DNA from: Nymphaea colorata
Lineage: Eukaryota > Streptophyta > Magnoliopsida > Nymphaeales > Nymphaeaceae
Direction: 5' to 3'
Assembly: GCF_008831285.2 (NCBI RefSeq)
Contig: NC_045141.1
Location: 5,969,224-6,033,223 of the forward strand
Length of the DNA stretch: 64,000 nt
The position numbers were made by a program, and so were the translations under genes. The notes under the pieces were generated by a model. That model had not been told where the DNA came from. It did no database searches and was given only the letters and a program-made list of their open reading frames with translations. How positions within the stretch are numbered: position 1 is the stretch's first letter; each line of letters opens with the position of its first letter. Shown piece by piece: positions 1 through 10,477 of this stretch.

Positions 1-168
1 ACACATAGATGTGACTTTGTATGAATCAAAATTGTTATATGAATGAAAGTTCGCCTCATTGTTTTGAATGGCATAACTCCCTCTTTTGAATTGTTGTGTA
101 GTCACACTTCAATGCTTTATGTTAGAAAAAAAAAAGTGTTTGAGTGTCAAAAAGGTTGGGGTGTGACA
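1..168 (+). repeat. 3' end of a gypsy LTR, same family as the 18-29 kb element
   Basis: Read on the minus strand, this stretch matches the first ~180 bases of the two LTRs at 18482 and 26221: the same TGTCACACCCCAACC terminus, the poly-T run, then AACATAAAG and GAAGTGTGAC. Here it lies in the opposite orientation and ends in CA at 168. No primer-binding site follows, so it is a 3' LTR or solo LTR rather than a 5' LTR. The rest lies outside the window, so neither the target duplication nor completeness can be judged. Confidence 0.88.
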
Positions 169-1371
169 ATTAGCTAGCCGATGACCATTGTTGTAGCCAG
201 GACTGTTGGCTAGTCCATTGCCAAGGCTGGTCATTGTGGTTGGGACAACTACATGGAGTTTGGTGGTGGCTGGCTACCTGTGGCGGTCCCTAGAGTAGCG
301 TTGACAGCAATAGAGGGTTCCTAGAGGGACCCTCCATGGGAGAATGGAGGTGAGGAGAGAAGCAACATTTGGGGTCGATGCTAGTGGGTCTGGAGTGTCA
401 AGTGGTGGTCGGAGATGTGTTGGGTGCAAGGGCTCACAAAAATGAGAGGAGGGCATGCGAACTTACTAGGCAGCTCACAAACATGTGTCTGGCTGAATAA
501 GTGGATGGACTTAGTCCTTCCACCTCAAAATGAGGTCACTGGCACTGGCTGATGGTGTCTAGCTTGGCTAGGATGAAGGCCAAGATAGCGTTGGAGAAAA
601 ATGGCTTTTGTGCTTAGGAAGGCTTGGGTATAAACTATAGATGGCTCACCGGATCCCAGCATCTTCCAGCAATCTTGGGGCTTGAGTCTTAGATATGTGG
701 TAGATCTCAGCAAGTGGAGTCCAGTGAGGTAGGTGGCTGGCATACCAGTTACTTGGCAGCTTTTGTGTGCCCATGACTATTCGTCTTCCGCACAATGTGC
801 ACAGGCTTGGAGTAATGGTGAGGGCTAGCTGGCCTGAGGGTGGTGGCAAAGTAGTTGTGAGTGACCATCGACAACTCACATGGTTCATTGGTCGATTGGA
901 TAATGGTCACGATAGACAATGGCATGGTGGAGGAGCAATTATGGAGTGAATGGTGGAGCTTGGGAGAGAAAGAAGAAAGTCAGGACGGATTAAGGAAGAA
1001 TTTGTTGCATTTGTTGCAGAGTAGAGAAAAATGTAACACCTGTTTCTATAGTGTAAGGTTGTTAAAGGCATCTGGAATATTGTGGGGACGAGGTTTGGTA
1101 AGAAAAGAGTTGCTTGGTCGGGGATTAAGGAAGAATTCCAAGTTTGGTCCAAAATGAAGTTCTGGCATAAGTGGTTGAAGAAATTCTGGACCACAACATT
1201 CGATGTTATAATATGGTGAGTGTGGGGGCTAACAAACAGAGTAGTAGATGGTAGCTATCAGGCTCCAATTGATACTTAAGGTGCAATGGGAAGCATCTAG
1301 CAAAGCTACAAGGAACCGTATACAGCAATAAATTGAGAGAAAGGGAAGGAAGAGCTGGCAAGGATGTGGAT
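169..1371. other. Intergenic, no gene recognised
   Basis: About 1.2 kb between an LTR end and the copia element. Several short open frames exist on both strands but none shows a recognisable domain, and they overlap each other. The part up to ~960 is rich in GGC/TGG words, unlike the AT-rich sequence elsewhere. I see nothing here that I can name. Confidence 0.5.
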
Positions 1372-1376
1372 GACTA

Positions 1377-1782
1377 TGTTAGAGATAAGGTTGCCGATCC
1401 AACGTCCTTCCCAACCTTGCAACGTAAATTAAATTTTGAATTTCAAGCCAAATATAGAAGAAATGAAATTGACGCTGAAAAGAGGAAAGCAGCTAATGCT
1501 CCAATGCATGAAGATGCCAAAATCTATTCCAAAGGAAAAGAAATTCACTTTTGTAATCAAGATCCAACATTTTTGGATCTTGATAGACCAGCCTGAAATT
1601 TCTATTTTGCATTCTTTCCTCTCTAAAATTTTTTGTGGTTGTAAGAGGATTCCTTTTCAAAATTGAGGAGAAATGAAAGAGTTCGTGGACGTAGGTCGAG
1701 TTTGACCGAACCACATAATTTCTTGTATGCTTTTTTTCTCTCTTTCACTCCCTCTTTGTCTCTCCCGTTTCATTGTTTTACA
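1377..1782 (+). repeat. Copia 5' LTR (406 bp)
   Basis: It begins TGTTAGAGATAAGG and ends TTTTACA, immediately before the primer-binding site. It is near-identical in layout to 6516-6923. The last third is pyrimidine-rich (CTCTCTTTCACTCCCTC), as is common near the end of plant copia LTRs. Confidence 0.93.
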
Positions 1783-1796
1783 TGGTATCAGACCAA
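1783..1796 (+). other. Primer-binding site (initiator tRNA-Met)
   Basis: TGGTATCAGACCAA follows the LTR end directly. The standard plant site is TGGTATCAGAGC, so the last part has diverged. This is where minus-strand DNA synthesis would be primed. Confidence 0.88.
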
Positions 1797-2233
1797 GGTT
1801 ATCTGAGGATCTCGGGATACCCTACCATGATTAGGAGCTGAAGCAAAAGCCGGCATTTCATAAGTGCCGCAGTTGCTGTCGCAGGAGGTACCCGTGTCCA
1901 AGACTTGCCAGACAAGGCATTTCAGGCATGTCGTCTACATCTTAGGAATCTCCTTGTAAAATTTCAGAATTTTTGGAACAGACGTTAAGGAGATATGATT
2001 ATTGAAATGTCGCCTGTCCTGTAAAGCAGACAGAGTCATAGAACAGAGCCGAACCCACTTGGAACCTGTCGCAAAATTGGCCGGGTTGTCAGCTTTGGTG
2101 ACATCAGGGGTCGAGCAAGGGCTTGTTGGAATCACCTATATCTGAGGATCACTCCTACCAATTTTAGAACTTTTGGAGTATCCATTGCTGAGGTATCGAT
2201 TTTACAAGTGTCGTGGGTTTTCAGCAATCTACC

Positions 2234-3118
2234 ATGGCAATTGTCAATCCTCAATGGAATGCTATTGCGAGCCTCGTATCTGTCCAGTTGGATGAAAACA
2301 ACTATCTTCTCTGGAAATCGCAACTCTGTAGTGCCATGTATAGCCAGGACTTATTGAGGTATGTTGATGGCTCTTCTACTTTACCAGAAAAACTGAATGC
2401 TAATTCCATAGAAATTAATCTGGAGTACATCAAATGGAAACGCTCCGACCAGCTTGCATTAAGCTGGATATTGTCAACTGTTAGTGAGTCTATACTCACT
2501 CAAATTATCTCTTATGACATAGCTTGTGAAGCCTGGGTGGCCCTGGCTAATGCCCATGCATCTCATTCAAATATTTGTATTCTTCAATTAAAGAGGGATT
2601 TGCAAAATGCCAAAAAGAATGACAAAAGTATGTTAGAATATCTCAACCACGTGAGGTTTTTGGTTGATTCTCTTCAAGCTATGAATGAAATTGTATCTGA
2701 TTTAGATTTGGTTTTGCATACTCTCAACGGTCTGTCAAGTGAGTATGAGAGTTTTATTACTACAATCACCATGTCTAAAATACTACCCACCCCTTCTGAG
2801 TTACATGATCTCTTACTCAATCAAGAGCGTCAACTTCAATTGCTTGCTCCTAAAATCCCTGCCCAAGTTGAGTCTTCAGCAACAGCCTTTTTCACTCAAC
2901 TAGGAGGCTATGGTGGTCGAGAAAACTATGGCAGTCGTGTGGCTAATAGTGGCCGAAATGGTCATGGTGGCCGTAGCTGCGGAAGGAACTCTTACCCTAC
3001 TGGTCAAAGCACTCCAGGGCAAAAGAATTCTGAAAATCAGTAGGTTATATGTCAATTTTGTGGCTGTAGGAATCATACTACTCGGACATGTTATGACATA
3101 CCAAAGGCTTTTATAGCC
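2234..3118 (+). pseudogene. Copia gag remnant (UBN2-type capsid plus zinc knuckle)
   Basis: The ATG at 2234 opens a product beginning MAIVNPQWNAIASL, followed by the copia gag hallmark 'NYLLWKSQL' and then 'SILTQIISYDIACEAWVAL'. This is the capsid-like domain that packages element RNA. An in-frame ATG at 2213 is possible, but the later one fits the family better. A Gly/Arg-rich tail (about 2905-2990) ends at a TAG at 3041-3043. Directly beyond it the same frame continues into a CX2CX4HX4C zinc knuckle (CQFCGCRNHTTRTC), so the stop is a mutation inside gag rather than its natural end. Confidence 0.9.
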
Positions 3119-4800
3119 ATGGCCTTGAATGGAAGCCACGATAATGCCAAGTTCCCTGATGGCGGTGCAACCCATCATGTGACTCATAGTGATGATTTCA
3201 TGGAAGACAAAGTCGATTACCAAGGTGGAGAAGGGGTTCTTGTAGGCAATGGCGCTAAGGCTCCGATTTCTCATATTGGTAACATATTTCTCAATTCAAT
3301 CTCTTGTTCTTTTCGGTTAAAAAATATTGTGCATGTGCCAAAAATCAATCAAAATCTTATATCTATCTCTCGTTTCACAAAAAACAACAATTGCTCGGTA
3401 GAGTTTGATGTTAATGGATTTGTTGTTAGAGATTTGTAGGTAGGGGTAGCTCTTCACAAAGGGAAAACTAAGGATGATCTATACGTATGGGCTGATGATG
3501 ATAGCAAGGAATCCAAACGTACTTTTATTGCGCAACATTCTAGAAGTCTTCCAACCAATCTTTGGCACTAACGGCTGGGTCACTTTCACTTGAAGACATT
3601 GAATTTGCTTAAGAAAAATAATTATGTGCCTTTGGATGATAGTAAACTTGATTTCTGCTCTAGTTGTGTTTTGGCTAAGATGCATCGACTGCCATTTGAT
3701 TTCAGTTTAAGTAATAGCACTCGTCCTCTTCAGTTACTTCATGCGAATCTTTGGGAGCCTACCCCAACGTGTTCTAAAGAAGGCTACAAATATTATCTAT
3801 TAATTGTAGATGATTTTTCTTGTTTTAGTTGGATTTTTCCTCTTGTTAGAAAATCTGACACGTTATCATGCTTCCAAAATTTCAAGATGCTTGTGGAAAA
3901 ACAATGGGATATGAGATAAAAATTTTTCATAGCGATTCTGGTGGGGAGTTTCTAAGCAATGATTTCTCAAATTTTCTCGGTACAAATGGGATAAAAAGAT
4001 GACTTTTTTTGCCCTCACACGCCTCAACAAAATGTCATTGTGGAAAAAAAAACATCACCATGTTATTGAAACTGGGTTAAGTATGATGATCCGTGCCTCT
4101 CTCCCTCAACTTTTTTGAGTTGATTCATTTACGTTAGCAGTTCATGTCATCAACTGATTGCCTAGTTCAGAACTCAAAAATAAATCTCCATTTGAAATTG
4201 TTTTCAACACTACCCCTCAATATTTTGAGTTCTTGGATGTACATGTTGTCCATTTCTTGTGTCATATAGAGAGTCCAAACTCTTTCCAAAATCCAAAGCA
4301 TGTGTCTTTCTTAGATATGGGACATGTCATAAGGGATACATATGTTTAGATTCAATCACTAACATGGTCTTTATTAGCAGACATATTGTTTTCAACGAGA
4401 CAAGTTTCTTATTTCATGGATCTGGTTCTCCAACTACTGAAGCGTACGTTGGCAAATGGATTTCCAATCATCTTGACATGCCTCCAATTGAGACGCAAAA
4501 GGAAAACGACTCCAAGCAAACTGGATCTGGTTCAAATCGATATCAATATGTATTATTACCCAATCCTCATTCATGGTAAGAAGATCCAACTCCAAGCAAT
4601 CGTTCGATCAATTCAATCGATGCAAGTCCTAATCGTGAGGTTCAAGAAAATGTCATTGATCAATCTCCTCCTTCTCTCACCATTGAAATCTCAATCAAGA
4701 CTCATCCCATGATCACAAGGTCTCAAGATGGGACTAGGCGACCCAAGACTTATATGGCTGCTATATCTATAGAAGAAAGAAAACCAGAAAATATCTAGAA
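3119..4800 (+). pseudogene. Copia protease and integrase remnant
   Basis: Protease: the active-site motif is DGGATHHVT near 3158, where DSGATxHVT is usual. The reading frame then stops at 3436-3438. The pre-integrase motif LWH-x-RLGHF appears at ~3563-3590 but contains a TAA. The zinc-binding CSSC is near 3657. The integrase core is recognisable from IVDDFSCFSWIFPL (~3805-3845), FHSDSGGEF (~3930) and a QQN-x-IVEKK motif near 4028. The first catalytic Asp is replaced by Asn (HANLW instead of H-S/T-D-x-W, ~3739). Frameshifts and stops occur near 3919, 4000 and 4070. The enzyme would cut and join element DNA into the genome; this copy cannot. Confidence 0.88.
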
Positions 4801-6492
4801 GGCTTTAAAAGAGCCACGATGGATCGAAGCCATGCATAGTGAAATGGATGCTCTTTACAAAAACCAAACATGGGACCTTGTCACACCACCTAAGGGAGTT
4901 AATCTAGTCGGATGTAAATGAGTTTTCAAAATCAAACGATGCTCAGATGGGACTATCGCTCACTATAAGGGTAGACTTGTGACAAAGGTTATAGCCAGAG
5001 GGAAGGAATTGATTATTCTGACACATATAGTTAAGTAGTAAAACCTACCACTATACGAGCTGTCCTCTCTATTGTTGTGTCCAAAAGCTGGACTATTTAC
5101 CAATTGGATGTCAATAATGCATTTCTTCATGGGATTCTAAAGGAAGAAGTTTTCATGACTCAACCACCAGCTTTTGAGAATACAACAAAACTTCATCAAG
5201 TGTGTCATCTCAAGAAAGCACTTTATGGCTCAAAGCAAGCGCCCCGGGCCTGGTTTGAAAGACTCAAAGGATATCTTCTCGAAAATGTGTTTAGGGAGTC
5301 ATTAGTTGACACTTCACTCTTTGTTAGAAAAACCCAAGATAAAATCATCTTTCTACTTGTATATGTAGATGATATAATTATTACAAGAAATAATCCTCAA
5401 GAGATTCAAAGTATTATACACAAAGTTGGACAAGCGTTCTCCATAAAAGATCTTGGAAAACTACATTTCTTCTTGGGCATTGAAGTGTCACTTTAAAAGA
5501 CAAAATTGTTCTCTTGCAGGGAAAATATATCAAAGATATTTTGAGGTGAGCAAACATGGAGAATGCAAAATCTTGTGTCACGCCTGCTGCTCCAAATTCA
5601 AAGGATTATACACCTAGTTGGACAAGCGTTCTCCATAAAAGATCTTGGAAAACTACATTTCTTCTTGGGCATTGAACTGTCACTTCAAAAAGACAAAATT
5701 GTTCTCTTACAGGAAAAATATATCAGAGATATTTTGAGGCGAGCAAACATGGAGAATGCAAAATCTTGTGTCACGCCTGCTGCTTCAAATGTCCCTCTAT
5801 CCAAACTCGACGGTGAAAAATTGAAAAATGAAACTCAGTATCGTCAAATCGTAGGAGTACTTCAGTATGTCACTTTAACATGCCTGGATGTTACTTATGC
5901 AATGAATAAAGCTCGTCAATTCATGTACTAGCTGACTTCAACTCACTGGACTCATGTTAAAAGAATTTTACGATATCTTAAAGGGACCATACAGCATGCC
6001 TTTGATATATCAATATCTAATTCTTTCACATTATCTACCTACTCTGATGCCGATTGGGCCGGGTGGCCAGACAATCGAAGATCCACTAGTGGCTACGTTA
6101 CAAAAATCGTTCACAATATCATATCTTGGAAATCCACCAAACAACAAACAGTGGCAAAACCTAGCACAGAAGTAGAGTACAAGGTCATTGCAGGAGCTCT
6201 CTCAGAAGTAATATGGCTAAATAACTTGATGAAAGATCTAGGAATTTAGACCGAACAAAAACCAATTTTGTGGTGCGACAATATTGGAGCAACATATTTA
6301 GTGGCAAATCTAGTTTTTCATGCACGAACAAAACATATAGAAATTGACTATCATTTCGTTAGAGAGAAGGTGGCAGACAATACGATTGAGATTAAATATG
6401 TTCAATCAGAAAAGCAATTAGCTGATATTTTCACTAAGCAGTTACCAAGGCGAAGATTTCATTGTCTCAAGGAAATGTTAAACGTCGTTGAA
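4801..6492 (+). pseudogene. Copia reverse transcriptase-RNase H remnant
   Basis: RT begins around 4801 (W-I-E-A-M-H-S-E-M-D-A-L). It continues through the DVNNAFLHG and LKKALYGSKQAPRAWF motifs to the catalytic YVDD at 5362-5373. Stops interrupt it at ~4919, ~5036 and 5494. A 192 bp tandem duplication follows (see 5404-5787). RNase H is shown by YSDADWAG (~6040), RRSTSGY and a terminal frame with LWCDNIGATYL and the ADIFTKQLP motif that closes copia polyproteins. Most of the sequence is open between lesions, which suggests point decay rather than large rearrangement. Confidence 0.92.
5404..5787 (+). repeat. 192 bp tandem duplication inside copia RT
   Basis: The block starting ATTCAAAGTATTATACAC at 5404 recurs at 5596 as ATTCAAAGGATTATACAC, with near-identical sequence for the whole unit (for example TTGGACAAGCGTTCTCC in both). 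The offset is 192 bp, a multiple of three. Copy 1 has lost one base in its A-run near 5495, which creates a stop; copy 2 keeps the frame. Confidence 0.93.
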
Positions 6493-6515
6493 ATGGAGGT
6501 TGGACCGAAAGGGCA

Positions 6516-6923
6516 TGTCAGAGATAAGGTTGCCAATCCAATGTCCTGGCCAACCTTGCAACGTAAATCAAATTTTGAATTTCAAGCCAAATATATAAGA
6601 AATGCAATTGACACTGAAAAGAGGAAAGCAACTAATGCTCCAACGCATGAAGATGCCAAAATCTATTCCAAAGGGAAAGAAATTCAAATTTGTAATCAAG
6701 ATCCAAAATTTTTGGATCTTGATAGACCAGCCTGAAATTTCTATTTAGAGTTCTTTCCTATCTAAAATTTTTTGTGGTTGTAAGAGATGATTCCTTTTCA
6801 GAATTGAAGAGAAAGGAAAGACTTCGTGGACATAGGTCGAGTTTGACCGAACCACGTAATTTCTTGTGTGCTCTCTTTCTCTCTCTCGCTCCCTCTTTGT
6901 CTCTCCCATTTCATTTTTTTACA
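6516..6923 (+). repeat. Copia 3' LTR (408 bp)
   Basis: It begins TGTCAGAGATAAGG and ends TTTTTTTACA. It is the partner of 1377-1782 and is followed by the GACTA target duplicate at 6924-6928. The preceding polypurine tract is poor (AAATGGAGG and GAAAGGG around 6490-6513). Confidence 0.93.
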
Positions 6924-6928
6924 GACTA

Positions 6929-8218
6929 TAGGGTTAATTTGCATTATAAATCAAGGGGAGGTCTCCATGAATAGACTTCTTATCCATGATCCTGACCAGC
7001 AGGCAGAATAATGAGATTTATCATAAAGTTTTGCGAGTGGAGGAATCGGGTAACTCAGCTTAGTGGAGTTTGCTGCAATGGGGCTACAGCCTGATAGAAA
7101 CAAATGTGCAGCGCTTGTTAATCAATCAAACAATCAAGCCTGGTTTCGGCGGTTAAAGTTGCTGGCAGATGGAAGAAAAAGATGGCCTAATAGATCGAAA
7201 TGCCTGGAGCGGTGGAAAGAATGGATGGGTTGTGGATAACAAGGAAATATCGGTTGAGATGGGAACACATATTATGGAATATAGAAAGATAGATAACAGA
7301 TATGAGTTTGGTTGAGGAGTAGGTGCAGGCGTTGGCTTGCTGTGCGTATGAGTAATGAATCGGGAAGCTTGTTAGGATACCTGCTTTTTGTCTGTCTGAT
7401 GCCTTGCATTCTGTTTTTGCATTTTTGTTTTGTTTCCCAATTCTTTTTGTACAGCTGATTCAATTTTAATAATAGGTGGGAGCATACTGCCCGCAATCCG
7501 TTCATTTTAATTCATGGTATCGGGGCTGATCTTCTATGGGCAGTAGCAACCACTGCAATTCTTTGGAACTAGCTTCACCGGTTACACATGGAATACTAGG
7601 ATCATGAGGCCAATCCATGAAATCCATTCAAGAATGTGATTTAGCATACCAAAGTCAGTTTGGTAAGCCCCAACTGGTTAATCAGACGGAACCTAAAGAC
7701 ATAAAACCATGTGGTTGGTATATAATATTTTGGTGCACAAGATCTGACTTACTTGCAATACTAGGACTCCACATTCGATAAGAAATTTATGCGCTACAAA
7801 CCCTTACAGGCATAGCAGGATTGAGCAAACAATAAGGGGTGAGCAAAGGACTCGTAAACTAAAACAGAAGTGGGAAATGGAGGTCTTTCAGGAGCTAACT
7901 AGAGGGAAAAACATAGGGGCTATTATAAAAGAAGGGATCCTACCTCCCCGCAACTGTTCATTGGGAACATGGTGGCTACTTCATTACGGCCACACACAAA
8001 CTAAAAAGGAAGAGGGAACAAAAGAAAGTAAAAGGAAAGAACATAATAAATAAATGAAAAAAACATAAAGGGAAAGGCAGAGACAAGGAAAGGAGCCGAC
8101 AAAATCTGTAATGTGGTTCACTGTCTTCCCCCTGCCACTTTTATGAATAAAAGTTTCAAATTTTCAATACCCAAACAAGTTGGAAAGGTTCACACTTGAA
8201 GCACTTTTCCTCTCATTT
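6929..8218. other. Intergenic between copia element and PIN 3' end
   Basis: No coding region was recognised. TTCATGGTATCGGGGC at 7511-7526 resembles an LTR end followed by a degraded initiator-tRNA-Met primer site, so part of 6930-7513 may be an old copia LTR, but I could not find its start. The rest, up to the PIN 3' untranslated region, is AT- and A-rich without visible structure. Confidence 0.4.
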
Positions 8219-8224
8219 TTTATT
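8219..8224 (-). terminator. Candidate poly(A) signal of PIN
   Basis: AATAAA on the minus strand, about 175 nt downstream of the PIN stop codon, a usual spacing for a plant 3' untranslated region. Position and motif are the only evidence. Confidence 0.45.
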
Positions 8225-8398
8225 TTTAACTCATCAACCCAGCCTCCTGTGATGCCCACTTCAGAGTCATTTCTTTTTCCCTCTTCTATCATATACAAAA
8301 TCCACAAAAAATGTGTCCTTGCTGAGTGGAATTGTTTAAAACAAGAAAAAAAGAAACTGCACATCCCGTACCGCCTGCTACTAGCAATGATTCAAACC

Positions 8399-10437
8399 TC
8401 AAAGAGCCAGAAAGATGTAGTAAAGCAAAGTAAATGGCAGAGCAATAAGCATCCCGAAGATCACTCTGCAAGTTTTCCAACAATAAAGAGATCAGTTGCC
8501 ATGATAGAAAAGAAAATTCTCCTAAGGTTTGCATGTGAACAAGTTCCAAAAAGGTCTGACTAGAAGAGCTTCATTACCCCGTGCTCAGTATGTCTGGGTG
8601 CACATTGTATTCCTTAGCAAAGACAAATGGAACAATTCCTTGAGGAAGAGCAGCCTGTTATGGATTTGAGAACAAGAGTGTAGCCTTAAGTAGTAAATAA
8701 TCAATCAAACATATAACGAAATAGAACACTGGATTGCTACTCGAGAACGGATAAGCATGTAAGGTCCATGTATGCATGGATATTTTAATTGCTGCAAGTT
8801 GGATCACAAACAAATGCATGCATGGTTACATTAGTACGTCTGCATGCTTGGTACAAGCTTAAGAATTAAAAAGACTAAGGATGGATGCTTGCTACATGTT
8901 TTACAATCACTAAGTTGAGAGTTAAATGGTCAAGATTCACCTACCTGCACAATGGCTATGTGCAAGAGAACACCTCGCAGGCCCACAGCTAGAGAAGCAG
9001 CAGCCATTACAGCAGGACCAAAAAAAAACCGCACTCCCATGGCAAATGTCGCAACTGTCTTTCCACATGCAATTAAATGGGGTTGTAGGGCCATAAACAG
9101 ACCTGAAGATTGATTTTAACTGAGTTTAATGTGAAGGCAGTAAGACAAGTTTAGATACGAAGCAAAGGATGATTAAGATATATCAAAGGGTCATTTCCTC
9201 ATATCCACTGAAAAGCATTCGTGCATACAAATTATACATAAAACAGAGTATTAGACAGTTAAGGCGACATTGAAAACGCTGACGGAGAAATAAAATTATG
9301 AAATTAGCTTTGACGGTCACGGAAGATCTATGGTTTGTCTCCTCTTCCCAAAAAGGATTGAGCGGAGGTGAAGTCATATACCAAGACTAAACATGGCCAT
9401 TCCGAGTCCAGCATCAGAAAGTATGGAGATTGAGCGGGCAATTATAGCTGGCATTTGGATCCCCCACCTGAAATTATTAAAATATCAAAGGTTAAAGCTC
9501 AATTTTCAACAAAAGGATAGGAACGTTCATCCAGACATAAAACATCTTACTTAAATGAAATCAAGGACCATGTCACGCCAAGCAGGCTAGAGTAAGTGTT
9601 AGGGTTCCGAATCAGTCTCCTCCATACCATGATGAGAATGAGCCTTGTCATTACACTGGCAGGTGGCATTGATGAAGGTTTAGCACCTTCATGATTTCCT
9701 GCTTTGGCGTGCAGATCGATTGTGGAGCTTGTACCAAACTTGGCAAGATTATTGTTCTCATGTTCCTTCACATTCAATTCACCTTTGTGCAGGACTGTCC
9801 TATTCCCCAAATTGAGCTCCGCATGACCATAATCTTCATAATTTGCACCGCTAAGCTCTGCAACAATTAGCACCAACAGCTTAACCATAAAATTAACATT
9901 CCTGAAGTCTAGTGACAATATCAAAAGAAGCCAGAAAGCTTATAGTTCGTAACAAAATATAGAGAAGACTTTGACAAGGGAAGATACAGGAAGAGACAAG
10001 AAGCATTTATGAAAGGTCAAGAACGAAAAAACAAATAAGGCAGTAGGGGTATTTGGAACCAGTCGAAATTGGACGATACAGACTGAAACAGTTCACGGAA
10101 ATCAGAAATTCGTTGGTAGTTCTCAGAATCTATTCCATCAATTTCCGAAGAAGAGGAACATCAATGTTTCTCAGCCAAAACAGAAACAAAGAAGGCGCGA
10201 AGAATGAAAATGTCAGCACATAGGTCCTATAGAAGCAGACAAACAAAAAGGAGAGCGATAGGCACAAGAAAAGGCAGTTGAGAACAGAGTGGCGGACCAA
10301 ATAACTGAAAGTATACGAAAGAGAAGAATATATTCGAAACCAGACTGCAAAGGTCAAAAGAGACGGACACGGTGACCCTAATACAGACAATATTCCCAGA
10401 CATACAGGAAATCTGCACATCACCAAGCCCGCACCAC

Positions 10438-10477
<40 letters not shown>

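Larger units (their letters stand above)
1377..6923 (+). mobile_element. Ty1/copia LTR retrotransposon, complete but inactive
   Basis: The element is delimited by two LTRs (1377-1782 and 6516-6923) that begin TG and end CA, and by a 5 bp direct target duplication GACTA at 1372-1376 and 6924-6928. A primer-binding site complementary to initiator tRNA-Met follows the 5' LTR. Coding order is gag, protease, integrase, reverse transcriptase, RNase H, which defines the copia order (integrase before RT). The frame is interrupted many times, and at least one catalytic integrase residue and the protease motif are changed, so it cannot move by itself. The LTRs differ at many positions by eye, which suggests an old insertion. 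Confidence 0.95.

Noticed and set aside
1032-1376. TGTAACACC as the start of another gypsy LTR
   Set aside because: The terminus-like word is short, no matching second copy or CA end could be found.
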